Below, one piece after another: positions 17,823-27,193 of a stretch of 39,655 bases of DNA; the first letter of the stretch is position 1; each line of letters opens with the position of its first letter. The stretch is from Nitrososphaerota archaeon (GTDB taxonomy: Archaea > Thermoproteota > Nitrososphaeria > Nitrososphaerales > Nitrosopumilaceae). The translations under genes and the position numbers were made by a program. The DNA lies in the NCBI GenBank assembly GCA_027315065.1, contig DAHUYT010000012.1, positions 11,036-50,690 of the forward strand. Reading direction: 5' to 3'. The notes under the pieces are model-generated. The model did no database searches and was not told the DNA's origin. It saw only the letters and a list, made by a program, of their open reading frames with translations.

Positions 17823-18386
17823 TTGAAGATTGCACTAGACGTAGATGGAGTTCTTGCAGACGTTATACATTCTTGGATATCATACAGCAATCAAGTCAGA
17901 ACAACCATACTAAAATCGGACATATCAGAATGGGACTTTTGGAAAAAGTACAATATAAGTAAATTTGATTTCTATGAAGAACTTTCAATGTGCTGGAAAT
18001 CTTGGAAAACCATTCCTCCAACTGAAAACGACATTTCTTCTGTATCAAAGGAGCTTTCAAAGATAGGATCTGTGGATATCGTTACTGCAAGAGAGGACTC
18101 TACTAATAATGATGTAAAAAATTGGCTTAAAATGCATAATGTAACCTTCAAGAACTATGTGGGAGTAGTAGAAGGAACTGAAAAGGCAAAACTTGATTAC
18201 GATATATTCATTGACGACTCTCCTATAAATGCAAAAAGTATGCTTGCTGCAGGAAAATCAATAATACTCTACAATCAGCCATGGAATCTTGATTTTCCTG
18301 ATCCTAGAGCAAAAAGAATCTATGAACTAAAGAATGCGGTTTCCATTATCAATGAAATTAGTCGTAATTGTTCCTTACTGTCATAA
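17823..18386 (+). CDS. HAD-superfamily 5'-nucleotidase-like phosphatase
   Basis: The N-terminus KIALDVDGVLADV contains HAD motif I (Asp6 and Asp8). IVTAREDS is a motif II-type segment, and YDIFIDDSPINAKSM is motif IV. The arrangement and the 187-residue length resemble cytosolic 5'(3')-deoxyribonucleotidases and related bacterial/archaeal NT5C-like phosphatases. The substrate cannot be told from sequence; a nucleotide or small phosphate ester is likely. TTG start five bases after dnaJ, so probably read from the chaperone transcript. Confidence 0.77.
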   Translation: MKIALDVDGVLADVIHSWISYSNQVRTTILKSDISEWDFWKKYNISKFDFYEELSMCWKSWKTIPPTENDISSVSKELSKIGSVDIVTAREDSTNNDVKNWLKMHNVTFKNYVGVVEGTEKAKLDYDIFIDDSPINAKSMLAAGKSIILYNQPWNLDFPDPRAKRIYELKNAVSIINEISRNCSLLS

Positions 18387-18422
18387 AAAAGACACTTATT
18401 CTGGAGTTTTAATTTTGACGTT

Positions 18423-18507
18423 GCGGGGGTCGCCTAGCCTGGTCAACGGCGTAAGGCTCAGAACCTTATCTCTTAGGAGTTCGTGGGTTCAAATCCCACC
18501 TCCCGCA
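18423..18507 (+). tRNA. tRNA-Leu (anticodon CAG)
   Basis: The acceptor arms GCGGGGG and CTCCCGC pair over seven bases with one G-T, the discriminator is A, and no CCA is encoded. The anticodon stem TAAGG/CCTTA encloses the loop CTCAGAA, giving anticodon CAG. A long variable arm (TCTCTTAGGAGTTC) and the T arm GTGGG-TTCAAAT-CCCAC complete a class II leucine tRNA. No intron is present. The T-rich AAAATTTTCT just downstream may end the transcript. Confidence 0.96.
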
Positions 18508-18536
18508 TTACAAAATTTTCTAGTATCACTGAAAAA

Positions 18537-18543
18537 TTTATAA
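18537..18543 (+). promoter_or_regulatory. TATA-like box for the PII-like gene
   Basis: TTTATAA is centred about 28 bases before the ATG at 18568, the usual position for a leaderless archaeal transcript. Confidence 0.5.
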
Positions 18544-18567
18544 TCCATTGGATAATTGTTGACCTTC

Positions 18568-18908
18568 ATGAAAAGGATAGAGGCAGTAATATTGCCAGAT
18601 AAGCTTGATGCTGTAATTGAAGCATTAAAGAAAATTGGTGTTGGCGGTATTACTTTATTTGACGCTAAAGGTTGGGGAGATCAAGTAAATTAGCACGTAA
18701 CTCTGAGAAAACTTTAGACTCGTACACAAAACTCAATGTAAAAAGTTATGTTCTTACAGCAGTGGATGATTCAATTGTTGACAAAGTAATCAGTGCTATT
18801 CTTGATACTGCAAGTACTGGCTCTGTAGGTGACGGAAAGATCTTTGTCGACGATATGGATACCGCAGTAGATATAGGAAGCGGTCAAAAAGGAATTTATG
18901 CAATATAA
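18568..18908 (+). pseudogene. PII-like signal protein (GlnB/GlnK family) interrupted by a one-base frameshift
   Basis: Frame one reads MKRIEAVILPDKLDAVIEAL...FDAKGWGD and stops at TAG 18691-18693. The remainder, in the -1 frame from about 18672, gives the PII C-terminus with TGSVGDGKIFV and ends at 18908. One extra G in the run at 18674-18677 would restore a 113-residue protein with KGWGRSS at the T-loop base, matching the family's KGFGRQK and its length of about 112. The reconstructed T-loop has Asp at the uridylylation Tyr51 position. The two ATP-binding arginines of the RIRTGE motif are Asp and Gly here (VDIGSGQ). Either a real decayed paralogue, a sequencing error, or frameshifted translation. 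It stands alone between tRNA-Leu and gatE. Confidence 0.85.
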
Positions 18909-18916
18909 TGTCATAT

Positions 18917-20827
18917 TCATTCTGAGCTTATACTAATTCGTGACTTTATTTTTGCTTCTAACAATTGATTTATTTTCTGACCATCAACCTTTCCGCGAAG
19001 ATTTTTCATTGCAAGTCCCATCAGCGGTCCAATGGATCTTAATCCTTGCTGCTCAATTATTTTGATATTGGATAATACCAATTCATCTAATATGTTATTT
19101 AGATCTCCATCTTCTATTGTATTAATTGCATTCTTTTGAATTGCATCCTCTATAGAACTAGCGGTTTTATTCATCATACTCTCAAATATGATCTCAAGCG
19201 ATTCCTTTGCAATCCTTCCTTCTGCCAAAAACCCAAATGCTTTTGAAATATCAGAGTCCTTCAATAATCTAGAGTCTAGTCCACGTCTCTCAAGATTAGT
19301 AATGGTTCCACTAAGAACCGATGACACAAAATTGGGAGAAATTCTTTTATCTTTGCATATAGTCTCAAACAAATCTAGATATTCAGAATCAAATATCTGT
19401 AAAGCAAGCTGAGAATTCAACTCGTACTGTCTCTGAAGTTCCAATATGCTCTCTTCCCAAGATCGTGGTATCTTTTTTTTGGCCTCCTCTAACTCGTTAT
19501 TGGTTATCATGATAGGAGGTATGTCAGTCTCAGGATACATTCTAGATGCTCCTGGCCTGGGTCTGAGATATACCGTTTCTCCAGTGATTGTGGCCGCTCT
19601 TGTTTCTGCCGGTACGCCGATTTTTGCATCTTCTATTCTTTTGATTATGGATTCAATTACTATGTCTAGTTTTTTTGGTTCGCCTGCAAGAATTAAGAAA
19701 CCATCATTTTGTTGGCTTTCTAGAATTTTTTTTACTTGTTGTATCTCAGTCTCTTCGATCCCATAGTTTGGAAGCTCGTCTGAATGAAAAATTCCTCCCA
19801 AACCAAAAAATCTCACTAATTCTCCTAATTGCTTACCCAGTCTAATTCCAGGATATGGTTCAAAACCAAATATGCCTGAAAAATTCTTGACCTTTATTGC
19901 TTTTACGGCCGCACCATCCACTAATGCTTTCTGAATGGTCTTTGATTTGCAATTCCTAAAAGCACCTGTTACGTCTTTTACGTCTCTTTCCTTTGCGATA
20001 CGTTCAGTATCTAATCCTTTTAGTTTATCAGCTATTATCTTCAGGCCATGTTGTCTTTTGGCTTCATATTCAACTACTTTTTCAAGCTGATCGAGTTTTT
20101 GTACTCCTTTTACTTCCACAATCCCACCCCCCTCGATAGATACATTGACATCTTGTCTTATTGACCCAAGTCCTCTCTGAACCCTCTTGGTTGCTCGCAA
20201 TAAACGTCCAAGCGTCAATGCTATTTTTTTGATCTCTTCTGGTGTTCCACTCACCGGCTCTAGTGCTATCTCTACTAAGGGTATTCCTAACCTATCTAAG
20301 GTGTATTCTCTAAAGTTAAATGAATCATTTAGAAGTTTTGCAGCATCTTCTTCCAAACAGATACTCTGTACCCCGACATTTTTACCATCTACTTCAAGAC
20401 TTCCTCCAAGTCCAATTAGCATGGTTCTCTGAAAACCAGATGTGTTTGAGCCGTCTATGACCAATTTTCTCATAACATAAATCTCGTTGAAAATGTCTGT
20501 TCTTAACGCAGAAGCCATTATCAAGGCAGTTTCTTTTGAGCTAGGGCTGAGATCATGTGGAGGCTCTTCGTCCTGCTCCACAAGACAGCTACTCTCAGGG
20601 TTGGCATAGTATAGTATGGTCTTCTGTTTACTGGATTCAAATAATGCACTAGGATCAAATTCTCCAAGCTCACTTCTTGATATTCTTAATCTTCTGACAA
20701 ATTTCAACGGATACTCAGTTGACTCAATCAATGAACAATTACAGAATAATTTTGTTCCTGTTGCAAGCTGTTGGTGTACCTCAAGTCCAACCTTTAGACC
20801 TATACTATTTATCTGAATTTCAGACAC
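18917..20827 (-). CDS. gatE: Glutamyl-tRNA(Gln) amidotransferase subunit E
   Basis: tRNA-binding kinase/transamidase subunit of the archaeal GatDE complex, which makes Gln-tRNA(Gln) from Glu-tRNA(Gln). KVGLEVHQQL at the N-terminus is the GatB/GatE cradle signature; GSIRQDVNVSIEGG and RMYPETDIPPI are conserved catalytic-core motifs. An AspRS-like insertion (about 280-400) and a C-terminal helical/YqeY tail complete the 636 residues, the archaeal GatE length rather than the shorter GatB. The start is GTG, 27-28 bases downstream of a TTTTAAAT box. Its partner gatD lies directly upstream. Confidence 0.95.
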   Translation of the reverse strand: MSEIQINSIGLKVGLEVHQQLATGTKLFCNCSLIESTEYPLKFVRRLRISRSELGEFDPSALFESSKQKTILYYANPESSCLVEQDEEPPHDLSPSSKETALIMASALRTDIFNEIYVMRKLVIDGSNTSGFQRTMLIGLGGSLEVDGKNVGVQSICLEEDAAKLLNDSFNFREYTLDRLGIPLVEIALEPVSGTPEEIKKIALTLGRLLRATKRVQRGLGSIRQDVNVSIEGGGIVEVKGVQKLDQLEKVVEYEAKRQHGLKIIADKLKGLDTERIAKERDVKDVTGAFRNCKSKTIQKALVDGAAVKAIKVKNFSGIFGFEPYPGIRLGKQLGELVRFFGLGGIFHSDELPNYGIEETEIQQVKKILESQQNDGFLILAGEPKKLDIVIESIIKRIEDAKIGVPAETRAATITGETVYLRPRPGASRMYPETDIPPIMITNNELEEAKKKIPRSWEESILELQRQYELNSQLALQIFDSEYLDLFETICKDKRISPNFVSSVLSGTITNLERRGLDSRLLKDSDISKAFGFLAEGRIAKESLEIIFESMMNKTASSIEDAIQKNAINTIEDGDLNNILDELVLSNIKIIEQQGLRSIGPLMGLAMKNLRGKVDGQKINQLLEAKIKSRISISSE

Positions 20828-20850
20828 TTCTATTTTTAGCGTTGTACTCG

Positions 20851-20858
20851 TTTTAAAT
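20851..20858 (-). promoter_or_regulatory. TATA-like box for gatE
   Basis: Read on the minus strand the box is ATTTAAAA, centred about 27 bases before the GTG start of gatE, inside the 32-base gap after gatD. This suggests gatE has a leaderless transcript of its own as well as any read-through. Confidence 0.45.
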
Positions 20859-20859
20859 C

Positions 20860-22143
20860 TTAGTCTGAAATTTCAGAGGCGATGTTCTCTTGCATTATCT
20901 TTTCCATTTCATTGATATCTCTAGTATTACCCAATGCCCACATGGATTTAACAAGAGCAGTTTCTGGAATCATATTTCCAAGTGGAATTACACCTAGATT
21001 CAACAAGTCTCTTCCACTATCATAAACTGTCATGCGAACAATCCCGTCTATACATTGTGACGTCATTCCAACGAATAATCCATTTCTTTTCATGCGTGCG
21101 ATGGATTCATGCATTACTTTACCCACATGGCCAAGACCAGTTCCTTCAAAAATAATTGCCTTGTAACCTGAACTCATCGCATAATCTATCAACTTTGGAT
21201 CAAGGCCTGGATAATATTTTACTAACATGACTTGACTATCGAAATTGATCCTAGGATTGTACGTTTTCTTTAAAGGACTAAACAATGGATCTTTCTCAAT
21301 GACATCTTTCTTTACAATAAAAGCAGGAGATCCTCCTATTGTCTGAAATGCATTTCTCTTGCTAGTGTGGTTCTTTCTTACTCTTGTTCCCCAATGGCAT
21401 GCGACCTCATCATCGCTTATTGAATTATGCATCACAACAAAAATTCCGCTAGTATCTGTTTCAACCAGAAACCTAGCTGCTGAAATAAGATTTAGTGCAG
21501 CGTCTGAAGAAGGTCTATCTGAAGATCTTTGTGAACCTACCAAAGCTACAGGTTTTGGAAATCCTGACAATGAAAATGAAAGTGCTGCTGCTGTATAATG
21601 CATTGTATCTGTACCATGAGCTACTATGATGCCTTTGTATTCAGACCTAGAGTATGAATCCAGTTTTTCTGCAATTTTTATCCAATGCTCTGGCAGAAGA
21701 TTTTCAGAATATTCGGAGAACAAAACCTCCGTGTCAATGTTAGCTATCTCGGATATTTCTGGCACACTAGCATTGAGTTCTGCAGCTGTCAGAGCTGGAT
21801 ACACGCCTCCAGTTCTATAATCGATCTTGCTTGCAATAGTTCCACCAGTTGATATCAGTAAAATCTTGGGCAGTTTAGGATCTGTTCGTAACTGTGTTAT
21901 GTTCTCCTTCTTCACAGAATGGCGCGATTCTACTTCTATCTTGATAATTTTTTCAATTTGCAGTCCTATGTTGTAACCATTTTTCAGTTTGAGAACAATA
22001 TGTTCATCATCACTATGTTCGTATCGAGGCATCAAAATTCCTGAATAGGTTGAATCTGTCTGAACTTTAACTAGGTCTCCTATCTCTATCTTATTTTTAG
22101 TTAGGAATTCAAGGCCCTTTCCACGGTATCCAATATGTGACAT
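20860..22143 (-). CDS. gatD: Glutamyl-tRNA(Gln) amidotransferase subunit D
   Basis: Asparaginase-type subunit releasing ammonia from glutamine for GatE. An N-terminal SH3-like/GatD-specific domain (1-80, with GDLVKVQTDSTYSG) precedes the L-asparaginase fold: ILLISTGGTIAS with catalytic Thr102 and VAHGTDTMHYTAAAL with Thr178-Asp179. The C-terminal asparaginase half contains FEGTGLGHVG. The 427-residue length is typical of archaeal GatD. ATG at 22143 is 32 bases after cdc48. Confidence 0.95.
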   Translation of the reverse strand: MSHIGYRGKGLEFLTKNKIEIGDLVKVQTDSTYSGILMPRYEHSDDEHIVLKLKNGYNIGLQIEKIIKIEVESRHSVKKENITQLRTDPKLPKILLISTGGTIASKIDYRTGGVYPALTAAELNASVPEISEIANIDTEVLFSEYSENLLPEHWIKIAEKLDSYSRSEYKGIIVAHGTDTMHYTAAALSFSLSGFPKPVALVGSQRSSDRPSSDAALNLISAARFLVETDTSGIFVVMHNSISDDEVACHWGTRVRKNHTSKRNAFQTIGGSPAFIVKKDVIEKDPLFSPLKKTYNPRINFDSQVMLVKYYPGLDPKLIDYAMSSGYKAIIFEGTGLGHVGKVMHESIARMKRNGLFVGMTSQCIDGIVRMTVYDSGRDLLNLGVIPLGNMIPETALVKSMWALGNTRDINEMEKIMQENIASEISD

Positions 22144-22160
22144 TTGCTAGGATTAGGATT

Positions 22161-22175
22161 GGTATTTTATTAAAA
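22161..22175 (-). promoter_or_regulatory. TATA-like box for gatD
   Basis: On the minus strand the sequence is TTTTAATAAAATACC, centred about 26 bases before the gatD ATG. It lies in the short gap after cdc48 and suggests an independent leaderless transcript. Confidence 0.5.
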
Positions 22176-24380
<2,205 letters not shown>

Positions 24381-24397
24381 TTAAACAACCTCAAACT

Positions 24398-24408
24398 AAT
24401 TTTTATAC
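24398..24408 (-). promoter_or_regulatory. TATA box of cdc48
   Basis: GTATAAAAATT on the minus strand is centred 26 bases before the ATG of cdc48, a close match in sequence and spacing to an archaeal leaderless promoter. Confidence 0.65.
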
Positions 24409-24446
24409 CTTTGTTGTCTTTGATCCAGAACAAATAGATCAGAAGA

Positions 24447-24456
24447 TTAAAATTTA
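24447..24456 (+). promoter_or_regulatory. TATA-like box of the ribosomal protein L2 gene
   Basis: TTAAAATTTA is centred about 28 bases before the TTG start at 24480. The 102-base divergent gap thus carries separate promoters for cdc48 and rpl2. Confidence 0.5.
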
Positions 24457-24479
24457 CAAGAAAGGGCACATTCGATGCT

Positions 24480-25211
24480 TTGGGTAAAAGACCACTAGTG
24501 AGAAGGCGGGGTAGGGGAGGAATGCAGTTTCGTGCAGCATCTACTGGCAAGTTATCTCCAGCAAAATACCCAAGATTTACTCTATCTGAACAACATGAGG
24601 CTGAGGTAGTTGATATAGTTCATGAGACTGGCCGTGACGCGCCTCTTGCTAGAGTAAGATTTGAGAATGGAACTTGGTCCCTTGTTCCGTCAGTTCTGGG
24701 TACTAGGATAGGTTCAAAATTCCAGTTTGGGTTAAAATCAGGTATTTCTTCTGGAAATGTAATCAGTATACAAAACATTCCTGACGGAACGCTTGTATGT
24801 AATGTAGAAAGACATTTTGGAGACGGAGGTTCTCTAGTGAAATCTGCGGGTTCTTATGCCACTGTATTTTCTCATGGTAATGAAGGTGTAACGTTAAAAC
24901 TACCATCAGGCAAGTTTACCACTCTTCATCCACAGAACAGAGCTATGATTGGAGTACTTGCTGGGGGCGGAGCAGGTGATAGGCCTTTCATGAGAGCAGG
25001 CGTGGCATGGCGCAAAATGCGTGCTAGGGGTAGAAAATATCCGATAGTAAGAGGTGTTGCTCAGGCAGTGTATGTACACCCACATGGTGGTGGAAGACAT
25101 CAACATGTTGGTAGAAGTTCAACCGTTTCAAGAAACGCTCCTCCTGGACGTAAAGTCGGTAGCATAGCGGCAAGAAAGACAGGAAGAGCTAGAGTTAAAG
25201 AAAGAGCATAA
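24480..25211 (+). CDS. rpl2: 50S ribosomal protein L2 (uL2)
   Basis: Large-subunit protein near the peptidyl transferase centre. KRPLVRRRGRGGMQFRAAS at the N-terminus, LKLPSGKFTTLHPQNRAMIG, and the conserved loop RGVAQAVYVHPHGGGRHQHVGRSS are L2 signatures. At 243 residues it is archaeal/eukaryotic L8-like in length. The TTG start gives GKRPLV directly, and no upstream in-frame start fits. Unusually for L2, it is not beside L23, S19 or L22 here; the neighbours are cdc48 and an acylphosphatase gene. Confidence 0.95.
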   Translation: MGKRPLVRRRGRGGMQFRAASTGKLSPAKYPRFTLSEQHEAEVVDIVHETGRDAPLARVRFENGTWSLVPSVLGTRIGSKFQFGLKSGISSGNVISIQNIPDGTLVCNVERHFGDGGSLVKSAGSYATVFSHGNEGVTLKLPSGKFTTLHPQNRAMIGVLAGGGAGDRPFMRAGVAWRKMRARGRKYPIVRGVAQAVYVHPHGGGRHQHVGRSSTVSRNAPPGRKVGSIAARKTGRARVKERA

Positions 25212-25251
25212 TCTGCTAAAGCTAATTAATGGTCACGGCAAAACCAGATTT

Positions 25252-25527
25252 GTGGCCAAAAAAAGAGTTCATCTTTACGTTAGCGGGAAGGTTCAGGGAG
25301 TTTATTTCCGGCAGGGCATGAAAGAAACTGCAGAAAAAAACAATGTGAAAGGTTGGGTAAGAAATCTTCCAGATAAAAGGGTTGAAGCAGTATTGGACGG
25401 CGAAGAATCTAATGTGGATGCTGTAATAGACTGGAGCAGTATTGGTCCTCCTGGAGCTATAGTGGAAGAACTCAAAGTTGCAAGCGAAAATAATATTAAA
25501 GAACTTTCAGATTTTGAAATACTTTAG
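25252..25527 (+). CDS. acyP: Acylphosphatase
   Basis: Small ferredoxin-fold enzyme hydrolysing acyl phosphates. GKVQGVYFRQGMKETA carries the catalytic Arg20 and phosphate loop; GWVRNLPDKRVEAVLDG carries catalytic Asn38. The 91-residue length is standard. GTG at 25252, 40 bases after rpl2. The stop overlaps the convergent gene stop by four bases. Confidence 0.93.
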   Translation: MAKKRVHLYVSGKVQGVYFRQGMKETAEKNNVKGWVRNLPDKRVEAVLDGEESNVDAVIDWSSIGPPGAIVEELKVASENNIKELSDFEIL

Positions 25528-25853
25528 TGTATGTTTGAATAAGCATCATGGAGTAGATTCTTGATCTCATCAAGATTTTGATTTGCTTTTATCTCGCTTT
25601 CTTTTGTTGGCTCTTTTCTATCTCTTCTGATTTTTATAATGACAGACTCTCTTTGTGGCTCAATATCCACAAAGTATCTAAAGGTTATAGATTTACAAAA
25701 TACTATCCTATGCATTCGCACATCTTCTAGTACATTGTCACCTAATGAGAAGCAATAGTTTCGTAGTTCTTCAAATAATGGTTTCACTTGAGGTGTTAGC
25801 TGTTTCTTGAAATCATCATATGTTCTTGTATGCCCAGAAATTAGATCATCCAT
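25524..25853 (-). CDS. Small conserved protein, DUF5655-like
   Basis: The 109-residue protein has the pattern of the DUF5655 domain: a helical start (YDDFKKQLTPQVKPLFEELRNYC), SLGDNVLEDV, a beta segment around FRYFVDIEPQRESVIIKIR, and a polar end. No membrane segment or catalytic motif is visible. DUF5655 has no firm function; some members occur in nuclease-like or transport-like proteins. It sits between acyP (convergent) and the SRP RNA gene, which is also read on the minus strand upstream of it. Family assignment is by pattern only. Confidence 0.65.
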   Translation of the reverse strand: MDDLISGHTRTYDDFKKQLTPQVKPLFEELRNYCFSLGDNVLEDVRMHRIVFCKSITFRYFVDIEPQRESVIIKIRRDRKEPTKESEIKANQNLDEIKNLLHDAYSNIH

Positions 25854-25881
25854 GTTTTGTCATTTTATAATGGAATATTTA

Positions 25882-26198
25882 GGTAGTAGCTCTGCCAGTT
25901 CCAGTCTAGGCAAATGGCCTCATCTCAAGTCAAGCAAGATCCGCCACGTAGACGACGCAGCGTGAATGCTCTACCTTAGGATTGCTCCCTCCCGGACCTC
26001 ATCCCTTTCGGCAGTTAGAACTTGAGAGCTATCCCTTCGGACAGTCTCAGTCCTGCATCCACCCGCTTCGGCGTGATTTCATCTCCGCAAGTCAAGCGAG
26101 TATCATCCATCTAGAGATTTACCCAGCAGTTACTGACCTCTGCATATAGCCGGTTTCAGAGGTAGGGCACGGCTAGCGCCCTAGTCTTCCCTACTACC
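25882..26198 (-). ncRNA. ffs: Signal recognition particle RNA (7S RNA)
   Basis: On the minus strand the 5' end GGTAGTAG pairs with the 3' end CTACTACC, closing a roughly 317-base GC-rich RNA in an AT-rich setting. The helix 8 signature GGTCCGGGAGGGAGCA (25983-25998) matches the conserved G-rich SRP54-binding loop. The stem-loop GGGCGCTAGCCGTGCCC near the 5' end fits helices 3/4 of archaeal SRP RNA, and CGCCGAAGCG lies in the helix 6 region bound by SRP19. Length is typical for archaeal SRP RNA. The RNA scaffolds SRP19 and SRP54 for co-translational membrane targeting. RNase P RNA was considered and does not fit. Confidence 0.87.
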
Positions 26199-26230
26199 AA
26201 AATATCTTTATGATGGGATCTTTATGTGCA

Positions 26231-27145
26231 TTAGGGTCGATTTAGTCCTAGATTCAATAGTGTATTGCACACGGAACACACATCCCCAGTGCACTCTTCT
26301 CCACACTTTGAGCAATTTTTCCACATTTTGCCCGTTTCATCTTTAAATGTGGAAGAAACCTTCAAAATTGATTTGTACATGTTGTTCTTGATTCCAATAT
26401 GATTTTTTTCCAACGAATTTAGAAAATTGCGTATCTCAGTCCTTATGCCCTCATTCATGTGGGGGCATTCTTCTGACTGAAACGGAATATCATTTGTAAA
26501 AGCGTAAAAGACAATCTCGCTTTCATAAATTTCACAAAATGGCTTTATTCTTCTTGCTTTGTTATTTGGTAGTTCGGGATCCATCCAACCTATCTTGCTT
26601 GTATCACCTGAAAGAAGGTTGATGATAAAAGTCTGAATAAAATCGTCCATATTGTGACCTGTTGCAACTGTATCCACTCCTAATTCCTTTGCACCAAAAT
26701 CGATAGCACGTCTTCTTAATATGCCACATATAGAACACGATGAGATCTTTTCCTTTTCTCGTAGCTCAAGCGATTGTTCCAAGGTAGTGCCAAAAAGATC
26801 CTTGTATGAATAAACATCATACACAACCTGAATCTTGCTGCAAAAATTTCTTACAATCTCTAATGCCTCGTCTCTGTATCCTGGAATTCCTTCGTCAATT
26901 GTAATGGCCTTGAGCGTAAAATCATGATTCAATGAAATTTGCTTCAATGTATGTAAGAGTGATAGCGAATCCTTTCCGCCAGAAACAGCAACTCCAATCA
27001 CATCTCCGCCATTGATCATCTTGTATTTTGAGATGGTTTTTGCAGTCTTTCTTACAATTGACTTTGAAAAGCAACCTGAACAAAGATTTTCCCCAGAATA
27101 TTTCCTAGAGTAAACTGTTATGTTTTCACACCAATCACATTTCAT
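26231..27145 (-). CDS. tRNA 2-thiolation protein, TtuA/Ncs6 (TtcA-like) family
   Basis: PP-loop ATPase that adenylates a tRNA uridine and inserts sulfur. An N-terminal zinc ribbon (CDWC and CSGC), the PP-loop SGGKDS, a CSIC pair and a later Cys in SEECPH (probable 4Fe-4S ligands), TGHNMDD, and a C-terminal four-Cys zinc ribbon (CSKC, CSVC) make the TtuA/Ncs6 layout complete. About 304 residues. ATG at 27145 is used here; TTG at 27151 has a GGTGA Shine-Dalgarno-like match six bases upstream and would add two residues. These enzymes take sulfur from a ubiquitin-like thiocarboxylate, so the MoaD-E1 fusion at 10708 is a possible partner (inference). Target (U54 or U34) is not decidable. Confidence 0.88.
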   Translation of the reverse strand: MKCDWCENITVYSRKYSGENLCSGCFSKSIVRKTAKTISKYKMINGGDVIGVAVSGGKDSLSLLHTLKQISLNHDFTLKAITIDEGIPGYRDEALEIVRNFCSKIQVVYDVYSYKDLFGTTLEQSLELREKEKISSCSICGILRRRAIDFGAKELGVDTVATGHNMDDFIQTFIINLLSGDTSKIGWMDPELPNNKARRIKPFCEIYESEIVFYAFTNDIPFQSEECPHMNEGIRTEIRNFLNSLEKNHIGIKNNMYKSILKVSSTFKDETGKMWKNCSKCGEECTGDVCSVCNTLLNLGLNRP

Positions 27146-27193
27146 GGCCAAGTCTTCTCACCCCTTAATTTAACTATATTTTGCTCGAGTTTC

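Noticed and set aside
18670-18693. Programmed -1 frameshift in the PII-like gene
   Set aside because: The codons GGT TGG GGA do not form a classical X XXY YYZ slippery site and no stem or pseudoknot is evident; kept only as a remote option.
18672-18908. Independent short gene starting at TTG 18672
   Set aside because: Its product is the PII C-terminus lacking the first strand and T-loop base, which are in the adjacent frame; a frameshifted gene is the better reading.
25882-26198. RNase P RNA as an alternative for the GC-rich RNA
   Set aside because: The conserved GAGGAAAGTC-type P4 sequences were not found, whereas the SRP helix 8 motif and the closing 5'/3' helix fit SRP RNA.
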